From Paenibacillus sp. BK033 (GTDB taxonomy: Bacteria; Bacillota; Bacilli; Paenibacillales; Paenibacillaceae): a DNA stretch of 64,000 nucleotides. Made by a program: the position numbers and the translations under genes. The notes beneath the pieces are model-generated. The model was not told where the DNA came from and made no database searches. It was given only the letters and a program-made list of their open reading frames with translations. Position 1 is the stretch's first letter; the number at the start of each line of letters is the position of its first letter. Location: NCBI RefSeq assembly GCF_004345425.1, contig NZ_SLVP01000001.1, positions 992,001 to 1,056,000 on the forward strand, written 5' to 3'. Shown here in pieces: positions 8,642-17,022 of the stretch.

Positions 8642-9489
8642 ACGCGATTGCCGCCAAGAAGGTGCTGCGGACCGTCAGAAAAGTACTGCTGTACCTCGTC
8701 TCCGCCGGTTTGCTCGTCATTTGGGTGTATCCGTTCCTATGGATGGTCGCCGCTTCCTTCAAAACGGAGGAGGAATTCTTTAACAACGGGCTCAGTCTCA
8801 TTCCGAGCTCGTTACACTTCGCGAACCTAAGCCGGGCATGGAACGAAGGGAACTTCAGCCAGTATTTCGTCAATTCGGTCGTCATTACGGTTACCGTCAT
8901 CCTCATCGTCTTCCTCGTGACGGCTACCTGCGGCTACGCGATCGGGCGTTATTCGTTCGGCGGCAAAAGGCTGATCGTGGCTCTATTTGCGGCCAGCATG
9001 TTCGTCCCGCTCGAGTTCGCGATCATCCCGATCTTCGAGCTGATCAAGAAGCTCGGGCTGATGAATTCGCTGCCCGGCGTAATCGCGGCGGAGTCCGGCG
9101 GCAGCCATGTCGTCTTCGTGCTCTTGTTCGCCGGGTTCTTTCGCCAGCTGCCAAGGGAGCTGGAGGATTCGTCCATTATCGACGGCTGCGGGTTCTTTCG
9201 GACCTTCGTCTCAATCATGCTCCCGCTCGCCAAACCGGTCATCGGAAGCATGATCATCATGCAGTTCATCTGGACGTGGAATTCCTTCCTTCTGCCGCTC
9301 GTGCTGACGTTAAGCAAGCCGGACATCCGGCCGCTGGCGGTCGGGTTATACGCGCTGCGCGGCGAGAATATCGTAGATTGGACAGGAATCGCGGCCGGAG
9401 GTACGATCGCCCTCGTGCCCATCATCGTCATCTTTTTACTGCTGCAGCGTTTCTTCGTAGACGGGATCGCCGGTGCGGTGAAAGGGTAG
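8638..9489 (+). CDS. Sugar ABC transporter permease (MalG-type)
   Basis: A 283-residue permease, partner of the upstream one. It has the usual six helices and an EAA loop (LPRELEDSSIIDGCGFFRTF) near residues 175-195. Its start overlaps the upstream stop by 4 bp, and GAAAGGAGCG lies about 9 bp before it. It completes an importer of the CUT1 class that must borrow its ATPase from elsewhere in the genome. Confidence 0.95.
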   Translation: MNAIAAKKVLRTVRKVLLYLVSAGLLVIWVYPFLWMVAASFKTEEEFFNNGLSLIPSSLHFANLSRAWNEGNFSQYFVNSVVITVTVILIVFLVTATCGYAIGRYSFGGKRLIVALFAASMFVPLEFAIIPIFELIKKLGLMNSLPGVIAAESGGSHVVFVLLFAGFFRQLPRELEDSSIIDGCGFFRTFVSIMLPLAKPVIGSMIIMQFIWTWNSFLLPLVLTLSKPDIRPLAVGLYALRGENIVDWTGIAAGGTIALVPIIVIFLLLQRFFVDGIAGAVKG

Positions 9490-9555
9490 GGCAGTATCTA
9501 GGGGCATCGGGATGCCGCGGACAGACTATTAACAATGTTCAAAGGAGTGCTCGAC

Positions 9556-11034
9556 ATGAGAATTTTGCTGCTCGACCTGGATTCTACGCGGCCCGATCAT
9601 CTCGGCTGCTACGGCTATCATCGGAATACGTCACCGAACATTGACCGGATCGCCGAAGAAGGGGTGCGTTTTACGAACTATTACACCTCGGATGCGCCGT
9701 GCTTTCCATCGCGTACCGCGCTAATGACCGGACGATTCGGCATTCATAACGGCGTCGTCGGCCATGGCGGAACCGCGGGTGATGTGAGGCATGACGGCGA
9801 AGACCGTCAATTCCGCAGCCGGCTGAATCATGAGAGCTTCCCTTCGCTGCTGCGGTCCGCCGGCCTTCGCACCGCGCTGATCAGCCCGTTCGGCGAGCGC
9901 CACTCGGCGTGGACGTTCTACGCCGGCTTCAACGAGATCCACAATACCGGACGAGGCGGGATGGAGTCGGCCGAAGAGGTCACGCCAGTCGTTCTGGATT
10001 GGATCGAGCGGAATGCGAGTCAAGATAATTGGTTCCTGTACGTCAATTATTGGGATCCGCATACGCCGTACAGGGCTCCGGATGCTTTCGGCCATCCTTT
10101 CCAAGACGAGCCGCTGCCGGATTGGATAACGGACGAGGTTCTGCTCGCGCATACGACGATGAAGGTAGGTCCACACAGCGCGCAGGAGATCAATATGTTC
10201 GATAACATTACCAATCCCAAGTATCCGAGGCATCCCGGCGAATTCAAGGACCGGGAGGGGCTGCGCAGGATGATCGACGGCTATGACACTGGCATTCGCT
10301 TTATGGACGACAATATCGGGCAGCTGTTCAAGGCGCTGGAATCACAGGGAGTCATGGATGATCTGGTTGTCATCATTACCGCCGATCACGGCGAGAATAT
10401 GGGCGAGCTTGGCATCTATGGCGAACACGGGACAGCCGACCAAGGGACGTGCCGGATTCCGATGATCATCCGGTGGCCGGGACTGGCGCGGGGTCAGGTA
10501 GACGAAGGACTGCATTATCATCTGGACCTGTTGCCGACGCTCGCGCAGCTGCTGGGCAAAGAACCGCAGCCGGGCTGGGACGGATCGAGCTATGCGCAGG
10601 TTCTGACGGGAGGAGCGTCCGTGGGCAGAGAGCGGGAGTATCTCGTCGTCTCCCAATGCGCGCATGTCTGTCAGCGCAGCGTTCGCTTCGGGGATTATCT
10701 GTACATTCGAACGTATCATGACGGGTTCCACTTGTTCGATAAAGAGATGCTGTTCAACTTGAAGGAAGATCCGCACGAGCAGCATAATTTGGCTGAGTCG
10801 TGCAAGGCTCTGTGCCGCGAGGCGGTCTATTACTTGAATGAATGGCATGATGGCATGATGGCTTCGATGAAGAGCGATATCGACCCGCTGTGGACGGTAA
10901 TCCGGGAAGGAGGGCCCTACCATGCGAAGGGCCATCTGAAGGACTATGTAACTCGGCTTGAGGAAACCGGAAGAGGCGAGGCTGCGCAGGAATTGATCCG
11001 TCGGCATCCGCGCGAAGGTCTGGGTACGAAATGA
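9556..11034 (+). CDS. Cysteine-type sulfatase
   Basis: A 492-residue alkaline-phosphatase-superfamily enzyme. The sulfatase signature C-x-P-S-R is present as CFPSRTALMTGR with the nucleophile precursor Cys at residue 49; family knowledge says it is oxidised to formylglycine. Metal-site segments are visible at the N terminus (DLDSTRPDHLGCYGYHR) and in the ITADHGENMGELG block near residue 275. There is no signal peptide, so it should act in the cytoplasm on imported substrate. The ATG at 9556 follows AAAGGAG. It closes the importer operon, implying a sulfated sugar as substrate. A phosphonate monoester hydrolase-like activity is the main alternative, since both use the same active-site fold. 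Confidence 0.87.
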   Translation: MRILLLDLDSTRPDHLGCYGYHRNTSPNIDRIAEEGVRFTNYYTSDAPCFPSRTALMTGRFGIHNGVVGHGGTAGDVRHDGEDRQFRSRLNHESFPSLLRSAGLRTALISPFGERHSAWTFYAGFNEIHNTGRGGMESAEEVTPVVLDWIERNASQDNWFLYVNYWDPHTPYRAPDAFGHPFQDEPLPDWITDEVLLAHTTMKVGPHSAQEINMFDNITNPKYPRHPGEFKDREGLRRMIDGYDTGIRFMDDNIGQLFKALESQGVMDDLVVIITADHGENMGELGIYGEHGTADQGTCRIPMIIRWPGLARGQVDEGLHYHLDLLPTLAQLLGKEPQPGWDGSSYAQVLTGGASVGREREYLVVSQCAHVCQRSVRFGDYLYIRTYHDGFHLFDKEMLFNLKEDPHEQHNLAESCKALCREAVYYLNEWHDGMMASMKSDIDPLWTVIREGGPYHAKGHLKDYVTRLEETGRGEAAQELIRRHPREGLGTK

Positions 11035-11177
11035 AGTTGGAGCGATATGCGGTGAATCGATGATTGACCAGCAATGCTACTGCTACCATGGATGGCCGGA
11101 AGTTCGGAATTCAAACCAAATGTTTACGGGAGTGTGGTAACAACAAGGCAATAGCTCGATTAAAAATATAAAAAAAC

Positions 11178-11215
11178 AATAAGCGTTGTCATTAATCCGG
11201 CAACGCTTATTTTTA
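11178..11215 (+). terminator. Intrinsic terminator of the sulfatase operon
   Basis: AATAAGCGTTG and CAACGCTTATT pair across a 12-base loop and are followed by a T-rich tract. It lies about 145 bp after the sulfatase stop. Confidence 0.8.
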
Positions 11216-11361
11216 TGGACATGAGTAAGCATTTTAGGAAAAAATTTTGGGACCAATATTAGTTTTTGTTGATGGAGACACGAAAAAACAGTTAGTTACA
11301 GTAAAATTGTCAATTAATCATCCCTTCTAATATAAGAGAACATTAATAACCTACTAACCAA

Positions 11362-11386
11362 GGCAGCTGCTCAGCTGCCATTTTTA
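11362..11386 (+). terminator. Short terminator-like hairpin
   Basis: GGCAGCT, GCTC loop, AGCTGCC, then ATTTTTATT. No gene lies immediately upstream, so it could end a small RNA or be a leftover of a lost gene. Confidence 0.45.
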
Positions 11387-11440
11387 TTGACTGAAGGATA
11401 GCGTGATTTTTGTGCAGATATTTAGAAAAATAAAGAAAGC

Positions 11441-11466
11441 AAAAAAGCCGATCTATAGTCGGCTTT
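11441..11466 (-). terminator. Intrinsic terminator of the TetR gene
   Basis: AAAGCCGA and TCGGCTTT pair around a short loop. On the minus strand the stem is followed by T residues at 11446-11441, about 30 bp after the TetR stop. Confidence 0.75.
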
Positions 11467-11495
11467 CCGGATTGCAAGAGATGAAACATTCTCTC

Positions 11496-12053
11496 CTAGT
11501 TGTTAAGAATCAATCGAAGCAAATCTTCAATCATTTCGCGAAGCTCCGAAGAGTTTCTGGCGACAATCTTAAACCCGCGGCTTGCACTTGTTAAAAGATG
11601 AGCCAATTTCTCAGAGGATAGGCTATTTAGGCAGTTGGCCGATTTCAACTGGGATTCCAAGATGGAGACCAGAACAACCTCAAGCTTATTGTAGCTCGCA
11701 TGGAGTGCCTCTTGAGCAAATGTATAGGAGCTTTCAGTCATTTCTTTTACTTCAGGTGAATCCAACGATTGATCAAAATTGTTAATTGACCATACCTCGA
11801 ACGCATATAAAATTTTGTCTTCAGGCGTTTTCCTCGAACTAAGCCCTTCCACTATTTCTTCAATAAGAAGGTCGCCGTAATGAAGAATCGTCGCGTTAAA
11901 AACTTCCTCCTTGTTCTTAAAATACAGATAGAGGCCCGCACGAGAAATGCCGGCGGCTTCTGCTATTTCATTCATTGACACTCGCTTATAGCCATACTTG
12001 AAAAACACGTCCAATGCAACGGTTAGTATATGAAGCTTTTTTTTATCGTCCAT
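11496..12053 (-). CDS. TetR-family transcriptional repressor
   Basis: A 185-residue regulator. The N-terminal helix-turn-helix is clear (RVSMNEIAEAAGISRAGLYL, then YFKNKEEVF), about residues 25-60; the C-terminal ligand domain is not specific to a known subfamily. I use the ATG at 12053: a perfect TATAAT on the minus strand ends only 10 bases before it, so the transcript probably begins a few bases upstream of the codon and has almost no leader. A GTG 18 bases further upstream would fall in front of that promoter. It is divergent from the SDR cassette, with TGTCTA boxes between, so it most likely represses that cassette and itself. Confidence 0.88.
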   Translation of the reverse strand: MDDKKKLHILTVALDVFFKYGYKRVSMNEIAEAAGISRAGLYLYFKNKEEVFNATILHYGDLLIEEIVEGLSSRKTPEDKILYAFEVWSINNFDQSLDSPEVKEMTESSYTFAQEALHASYNKLEVVLVSILESQLKSANCLNSLSSEKLAHLLTSASRGFKIVARNSSELREMIEDLLRLILNN

Positions 12054-12072
12054 GATGTAATTATTATACACT

Positions 12073-12101
12073 TTACAAACTTTGTCTAGTCGTATACTAT
12101 A
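12073..12101 (+). promoter_or_regulatory. Promoter toward the SDR cassette
   Basis: TTTACA at 12073-12078 and TACTAT at 12096-12101 are 17 bases apart. The minus-strand TATAAT of the TetR gene (12069-12064) lies immediately next to it, so the two promoters are back to back and one bound repressor could block both. Confidence 0.5.
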
Positions 12102-12132
12102 TGCATGTAGACATTAAACGTTATTTGTCTAA
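12084..12132. promoter_or_regulatory. Probable TetR operator: three TGTCTA boxes
   Basis: TGTCTA occurs at 12084-12089 and 12127-12132, and its complement TAGACA at 12109-12114. The last two form a 24-bp dyad, TAGACA-N3-AACGTT-N3-TGTCTA, centred between 12120 and 12121. The first box lies between the -35 and -10 of the rightward promoter. Dyads of this size at divergent TetR promoters are the usual repressor sites; assigning them to this TetR is inference. Confidence 0.6.
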
Positions 12133-12155
12133 ATATCAATAAAGGAGACTTATTA

Positions 12156-12176
12156 TGATGATCACGCATAAATAAA
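12156..12176 (+). other. Six-codon mini-ORF with a strong ribosome site
   Basis: TAAAGGAGA precedes ATG ATG ATC ACG CAT AAA TAA, encoding MMITHK. The first residues recall the start of the second SDR gene (MITEQK), so this may be the stub of a deleted SDR copy, or a leader peptide. It lies between the operator and the first SDR gene, with about 115 bp of apparently non-coding sequence following. Confidence 0.35.
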
Positions 12177-12291
12177 AAATTACAATATGGGGTTGCCAAC
12201 TGAACGAGCTGGACTTTGCGGCTAACATTCCAATACGGATAGCAAACGCTCGATAAGCCATTTATTATACTAACCTTTAAAGGGGAACTTT

Positions 12292-13302
12292 ATGATGACA
12301 ACAATGCAAACACCAATCGGCTCCGGGTTTGGAGCTTCTGTAACAGCTGAAGACGTTATTAAGGGGATTGATCTTTCCGGCAAAACCGCCATCGTTACCG
12401 GAGGTTATTCCGGGCTCGGTCTTGAAACCGTACGTGTGTTGCGTTCAGCTGGCGCCAAGGTTATCGTTCCAACGCGTGACTACAATAGAGCGGTGAACGC
12501 TCTTGCAAACATCGACGGCGTTGATATTGAAGTGATGGACCTGATGGACTCTTCCTCGATTAATGCGTTTGCAGACAAGTTTCTTGCCACCGGACAAGCA
12601 TTGCATATCCTGATAAACAGCGCAGGCATTATGGCATCTCCGCTGTTCCGCGATACGAGGGGATATGAATCGCAATTCGCGACGAACCATTTGGGTCATT
12701 TCCAGCTTGTTGCACGGCTATGGCCAGCGCTGCGCAAGGCAAATGGCGCACGGGTGGTGTCGGTTTCGTCTTGGGGGCATCACTTTTCGCCTGTCGTATT
12801 TGATGATCCCAACTTCGATCGACGCGACTATGATCGCTGGGCAGCTTATGGCCAGTCCAAGACGGCCAACATTCTCTTCGCTGTCGCACTGGACAAACGC
12901 GGTCAGGCCGACGGCGTTCGGGCTTTCTCCCTTCATCCGGGCAGCATTGTCGGCACAGGTCTCGAAAAACATCTTTCGGAGGAGGAACTTCGAGCGGCCG
13001 GCGTCATTGACGAGCACGGACAGCCTGTTCTCGACCCCGCGAAAAATCTCAAGACGGTAGGACAAGGGGCCGCTACCAGCGTATGGTGCGCGACGAGTCC
13101 GCAGCTTAACAATATGGGCGGCGTCTACTGTGAGAACTGTGATATCGCTTCTCTCGGGCATGACGCTGAGTCGGACTTTTATTTGGACAACGATTCAACC
13201 TTAACGGATTCCGGTGTGATGCCGTATGCGGTTGACGCCGAAGCAGCCGATCGGCTCTGGAGCCTTAGCGAACAACTGATAGGTCAAAAGTTTGTCATAT
13301 AA
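12292..13302 (+). CDS. Short-chain dehydrogenase/reductase (SDR)
   Basis: A 336-residue SDR, longer than the classical 250 residues. The nucleotide-binding motif is TGGYSGLG (residues 36-43), the NNAG-equivalent is NSAG, the catalytic Ser lies in VSVSSWG, and the active-site pair is Y186 and K190 (YGQSK). An extra C-terminal region carries a Cys-bearing segment, MGGVYCENCDIA, shared with the SDR at 14.5 kb. It probably reduces or oxidises a carbonyl or alcohol with NAD(P). AAAGGGG precedes the tandem ATG start. It is the first full gene of the TetR-controlled unit. The substrate is unknown. Confidence 0.9.
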   Translation: MMTTMQTPIGSGFGASVTAEDVIKGIDLSGKTAIVTGGYSGLGLETVRVLRSAGAKVIVPTRDYNRAVNALANIDGVDIEVMDLMDSSSINAFADKFLATGQALHILINSAGIMASPLFRDTRGYESQFATNHLGHFQLVARLWPALRKANGARVVSVSSWGHHFSPVVFDDPNFDRRDYDRWAAYGQSKTANILFAVALDKRGQADGVRAFSLHPGSIVGTGLEKHLSEEELRAAGVIDEHGQPVLDPAKNLKTVGQGAATSVWCATSPQLNNMGGVYCENCDIASLGHDAESDFYLDNDSTLTDSGVMPYAVDAEAADRLWSLSEQLIGQKFVI

Positions 13303-13355
13303 GAGAAAGTGTTGGTGCAGCGGATAGATAAAATAAAAACGGATAGCGAGGAGAA

Positions 13356-13826
13356 ATGAAAATGGAACAGGTTAATAGGGCTTTAAACAAAGCAGCTGTT
13401 ACTTTCGCCAAGGATCTCGAATGGTTCGATACGATGCCGGGCGAACAAATGGCTATTCGTATTCACAGCAGTCAAGTTGGCGGAGCAATAACCGTCATTG
13501 AAGCGCGTGTACCAGCTTTGATTGGTCCGCCAAAGCATATTCATAAGGAAAGGGAAGAGATATTCGAGATTCTTGAAGGAACTTTCCGATTCCAAGTGGG
13601 AGAGGAGGAATTAGAGGCTGCTCCAGGCACGAGTGTCGTGGTTCCACGAGGCCTACCTCATGCGTGGGCAAACGTCGGGCCTAATAGTGGACGTATCCTA
13701 TTCACCTTCGCACCAGGCGGAATCGATGATTTCTTTCCTGAAATCGGCCGACATTCAATCGAGGAAATTGGGCGACTGGCCGAGCAGAATGACACCTTCA
13801 TTATTGGGCCACCAATACTCGCTTAA
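13356..13826 (+). CDS. Cupin-domain protein
   Basis: A 156-residue single-cupin protein. The metal-site block is visible as PPKHIHKEREEIFEILEG (about residues 54-71), giving the G(X)5HXH(X)3-4E pattern, with the second motif near PRGLPHAWANVGP (about residues 95-107). Such small cupins act as dioxygenases, isomerases or sugar-binding modules; nothing here singles out one activity. It starts 53 bp after the SDR, preceded by GAGGAG, and is probably co-transcribed. It may process the product of the neighbouring dehydrogenase. Confidence 0.82.
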   Translation: MKMEQVNRALNKAAVTFAKDLEWFDTMPGEQMAIRIHSSQVGGAITVIEARVPALIGPPKHIHKEREEIFEILEGTFRFQVGEEELEAAPGTSVVVPRGLPHAWANVGPNSGRILFTFAPGGIDDFFPEIGRHSIEEIGRLAEQNDTFIIGPPILA

Positions 13827-13932
13827 TACCGTTAACACTTAGAAATTAACATTTGGACTTCATAAAATAACTAAAGCGGGTCAGTCGATGAGTAATTTTG
13901 GCTATTCCGTGTAATCGACACGAGGTGATCAT

Positions 13933-14358
13933 ATGAATTTATCCAGCAATATCGGCGAAGAGCTTCTAACGGAGTTATGGGCCAACGTTTACAACCTTCC
14001 GCAGAACCTCGATGTCATCGACCGTCTCTGTACGGATGACTTTATTCTCTCGAACGCGGACGGTGACATTGTGGGTCGCGCTGCATTTAAGGAGTGGGCA
14101 CGAACATTCACTTCGAAGATCCGCGACATCAAGTTAAAAAGCCTTGATATGTTCAGCGGCGCCGACGGCAAGCGCGTTGTATCGCGATGGGTAGTCACGG
14201 GATACAACCAAGGCGTACTTGGTTCTCTGCCCGACGATCGCCCGATTCAGCTTACCGGCATCGCGGTATGGGAGGTTCGTGATGGGAAACTCGCCCACAA
14301 CTGGGTGGAACGAAGCGCATATGAACTCTCGAAGCGACTTATGAAGCCTATAAAGTAA
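13933..14358 (+). CDS. SnoaL-like / NTF2-fold protein
   Basis: A 141-residue protein of the cone-shaped NTF2 fold, recognised from its layout: N-terminal helices with the phrase LWANVYN, a central FKEWARTFTSKIRDIKLK strand-helix region, and WEVRDGKLAHNWVER near the C terminus, as in ester cyclase or polyketide cyclase SnoaL relatives. GAGGTGATC precedes the ATG. The function could be a cyclase, isomerase or ligand-binding accessory; the sequence does not decide. It belongs to the TetR-linked cassette and is followed by a perfect terminator. Confidence 0.78.
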   Translation: MNLSSNIGEELLTELWANVYNLPQNLDVIDRLCTDDFILSNADGDIVGRAAFKEWARTFTSKIRDIKLKSLDMFSGADGKRVVSRWVVTGYNQGVLGSLPDDRPIQLTGIAVWEVRDGKLAHNWVERSAYELSKRLMKPIK

Positions 14359-14425
14359 CAGACTGCGGCATCAAACGAATTCTAAAAAAGCAACGAAATT
14401 CCGCGTATACGCGGCTTTTCGTATC

Positions 14426-14464
14426 AATAGGCTAACCAGAATATACTGGTTAGCCTATTTTTGA
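14426..14464 (+). terminator. Perfect 14-bp terminator stem
   Basis: AATAGGCTAACCAG and CTGGTTAGCCTATT pair around six bases and run into Ts. It separates the SDR-cupin-SnoaL unit from the second SDR gene, so that gene must have its own promoter or depend on readthrough. A smaller CCGCG/CGCGG hairpin with Ts lies just before it. Confidence 0.85.
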
Positions 14465-14548
14465 TGGCGGAAAACATGAATATTAATTATCGGTACAGGA
14501 AAATCTATCCTACATTATTTGAAAAACACTTTAAAGGAGCATTAGCTT

Positions 14549-15613
14549 ATGATAACTGAACAGAAACCGCTGCATTCCGGATACGGACCCGAAACAACCG
14601 CGCAAGAAATTGTAGCTGGTCAAGACCTTCATGGCAAGTCAGTTATCGTAACAGGTGGGCATGGTGGGATCGGACTTGAAACAACTCGCGTGTTAGCAGG
14701 TGCCGGGGCAACCGTTATTGTCGGTGCCAGAAGCGTGGAGCGCGCACGAGAAATTCTTGCTTCTCTTCCTAATGTCGAGGTAATCGGACTCGACCTAATG
14801 GATCCGAACTCGGTTGAAGCATTTGCAAAAGCATTTATGAACTCTGGTCGAGAGCTGGATCTGCTTATTTTAAACGCTGGCGTAAGTTTTACCCCTGAAC
14901 GAAAAGACGCACGCGGGTTCGATACCCATTTCGCTACGAATTATCTCGGGCATTTTCAACTGACGTTACGCTTGTGGGAAGCTTTGAAGCGTTCTGGTAA
15001 TGCACGAGTCATCGCGCTTTCGTCCATAGGTCACATGATAGGACCGATCGATTTCGATGACCTGCATTTTAACAAAAGGCCTTATGATAAAAACATATCT
15101 TATGGGGAGTCGAAGACTGCGTGTTCGTTGTTCGCCGTGGAGCTCGATCGCCGCGGGCAAGAATACGGGATTCGCGCATTCGCAGTTCACCCCGGAGCGA
15201 TCTTGTCCGGTTTGGTTCGGCATTTGAGTAACGAAGATTTGGCGGCATGGGGCGTTACCCGCAATGTAGACGGTTCCTATACTTCATCCGGTGGCTTTAA
15301 AACTGTCGAGCAAGGTGCCGCTACTTCGGTTTGGTGTGCGGTAAGTCCAATGCTGAATGGCATGGGCGGCGTCTATTGTGAGGACTGCGATATCGCTGAG
15401 GTCGTACCGGCAGACAGCCAGCTTCAACATGGCGTTCGTCCTTGGGCCATTGATCCGGCGTCCGCAAAGAAGTTATGGGATATTAGTGAGAAGCTCCTTC
15501 ATATTCAAAAGGATACCATTCCTGGCGTTGGAACGGATTTGGATTCAGATCGTTTGTTGAATATAGACATTGAGGAGCCAGTAGTTAACGATCAGCTGTC
15601 TTTTATGCGCTAA
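14549..15613 (+). CDS. Short-chain dehydrogenase/reductase, paralogue
   Basis: A 354-residue SDR clearly related to the one at 12.3 kb. It has the cofactor motif TGGHGGIG (residues 35-42), LNAG in the structural motif position, and active-site residues Y185 and K189 (YGESK). Both share the C-terminal block ending GGVYCE-x-CDIA. This copy has about 20 extra C-terminal residues. AAAGGAGC precedes the ATG. The shared architecture and proximity point to local duplication followed by divergence, possibly acting on successive or alternative substrates. Confidence 0.9.
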   Translation: MITEQKPLHSGYGPETTAQEIVAGQDLHGKSVIVTGGHGGIGLETTRVLAGAGATVIVGARSVERAREILASLPNVEVIGLDLMDPNSVEAFAKAFMNSGRELDLLILNAGVSFTPERKDARGFDTHFATNYLGHFQLTLRLWEALKRSGNARVIALSSIGHMIGPIDFDDLHFNKRPYDKNISYGESKTACSLFAVELDRRGQEYGIRAFAVHPGAILSGLVRHLSNEDLAAWGVTRNVDGSYTSSGGFKTVEQGAATSVWCAVSPMLNGMGGVYCEDCDIAEVVPADSQLQHGVRPWAIDPASAKKLWDISEKLLHIQKDTIPGVGTDLDSDRLLNIDIEEPVVNDQLSFMR

Positions 15614-15651
15614 TGTAAGGCTACTGTTGGATATCTTCGCACGATCACAGG

Positions 15652-15682
15652 AAAATCTGCCGAGCAACCGGCAGATTTTTTA
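15652..15682 (+). terminator. Intrinsic terminator
   Basis: AAAATCTGCCG and CGGCAGATTTT pair around a six-base loop and continue into Ts, 40 bp after the second SDR stop. The following 170 bases up to the next gene are AT-rich and hold no gene that I can see. Confidence 0.8.
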
Positions 15683-15859
15683 GTTCAAGATTCAAGGTTT
15701 AGTAGGGGCAATTTAAATATAGCTTATGACTTGACTAACTTGATAATTGAGTTATTTTAGTTGTCTATTGCATTTTAAAAACATGTCCAGGGCTCAGCAG
15801 AATTTAATAAATATCCGACAGCTGATCCAGAAATAACTGGCAGCAATGCAAATCGCGAT

Positions 15860-16879
15860 CTATTCGTTTGTGCCAAGGGCTAACAAGTGTTTTAGGTGAT
15901 CATCAATAAATTGATTATCGGCACTGTTGATTCCGCGACCGGCAAAATGGCCCCAGATCGAAGGGATTGGTTTAAAGACTGCATTAGGTATAAGCTTAGC
16001 TTCGTATTCATTATCGTCCGCTGTGCAGAAGAGGTCAGTGCTTCCCGGCATGATGCAGGCGAGAGCTTTAATGCTCTTAAGCGCTTTATCAAAATCTCCG
16101 TTATAGGAGGGGTTTGCACTAATATCCGCATGTTGGCCTGTCCATAACATGGCTAGGACATTATGTGGATCCATCTTCATAAAGCTATCTTCCCAGACGC
16201 CAGCCACAAAATCTTCTAAGGAGTCAAATCCCATCTTACGATAATGCTCCTCTCTATAAAACGCATGCGATAATCCCCATCCCGCATAGACCCGGCCAAC
16301 GGCGCGCATGTCTTCAAAAGTCAGCTGGTTTAGTTTGCTTGAATCGAAACCAACCGCAGATAGCAGCGCAGCTTCCATACTCTTCAAGACAACAAAGGTA
16401 TGCGGCCACGGCTTGGCAATTCCCGCGAAAGGTGCAATTCGCTCCACCATCTCAGGAAAACTTGCACCCCATTGAAAGGCCTGAATGCCTCCCATGGACC
16501 ATCCAACTACGAGAGCAATCTTTTGAATGCCGAACTTTTCGGTAATCAGCCGATGCTGGAGCATGACATTGTCATAGATGGTCACCTGCGGAAACTTAGC
16601 ACGGTCGAATGGAGGAGGTGTGTTGCTAGGAGACGAAGATAATCCGTTGCCCAGCAGATTCGGAACGATAATAAAATATTTCTCCGGATCGAGTGCCATC
16701 CCACTTCCAATTAACCATTCATTTTGAACATGCTGGTCGCCGAAAGCCGTTGGATACACAATGACATTATCTTTCTTTTCGTTTAATGTTCCGTAAGTCT
16801 TATAGGCAAGAAAAGCGTTCGGCAACGTCAGTCCAGATTGCAAAGATACGTCACCCAAATCAAAAGTTTCATACTCCAT
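15860..16879 (-). CDS. Alpha/beta hydrolase, homoserine O-acyltransferase-like
   Basis: A 339-residue alpha/beta-hydrolase of the MetX-like group. The nucleophile elbow is GWSMGG with Ser at residue 128; an acidic residue in PGSTDLFC and a His in IWGHFAGRG complete a plausible triad. The N-terminal segment (LAYKTYGTLNEKKDN) is typical of the MetX family, which acylates homoserine; canonical members have GGSMGG, and this variation together with the regulator context makes a hydrolase of another ester equally likely. The ATG at 16879 follows GAAAGGAG; an earlier in-frame start lacks a site. It is divergent from a LysR gene. Confidence 0.8.
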   Translation of the reverse strand: MEYETFDLGDVSLQSGLTLPNAFLAYKTYGTLNEKKDNVIVYPTAFGDQHVQNEWLIGSGMALDPEKYFIIVPNLLGNGLSSSPSNTPPPFDRAKFPQVTIYDNVMLQHRLITEKFGIQKIALVVGWSMGGIQAFQWGASFPEMVERIAPFAGIAKPWPHTFVVLKSMEAALLSAVGFDSSKLNQLTFEDMRAVGRVYAGWGLSHAFYREEHYRKMGFDSLEDFVAGVWEDSFMKMDPHNVLAMLWTGQHADISANPSYNGDFDKALKSIKALACIMPGSTDLFCTADDNEYEAKLIPNAVFKPIPSIWGHFAGRGINSADNQFIDDHLKHLLALGTNE

Positions 16880-16909
16880 CGTGTTGTTTGCTCCTTTCGT
16901 GTTGAAACC

Positions 16910-16926
16910 ATACATTTAAATTGTAT
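16910..16926. promoter_or_regulatory. Possible LysR box
   Basis: ATACATTTAAATTGTAT is a near-palindrome with ATAC and GTAT arms and a T-N11-A spacing, as in LysR operators. It lies in the divergent spacer, and its minus strand contains TACAAT, a plausible -10 for the hydrolase gene. Confidence 0.4.
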
Positions 16927-17022
16927 TTCTTGTTGTTAGTATAGATCCGTGATATCCTCAATAAAAGTGAATGGAATTCATAGTAGTATTCAATAATTTT
17001 GAAAGTAAGGGAGGAACGTATA

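Larger units (their letters stand above)
11035..11440. other. Gene-free AT-rich gap with two terminators
   Basis: No gene with a start signal is seen. The gap contains two plus-strand hairpins with T-runs (listed) and marks a visible drop in GC from the sugar operon into the TetR block. Confidence 0.5.

Noticed and set aside
11035-11180. Possible gene remnant after the sulfatase
   Set aside because: Short frames exist but none has a start signal or matches a remembered family.
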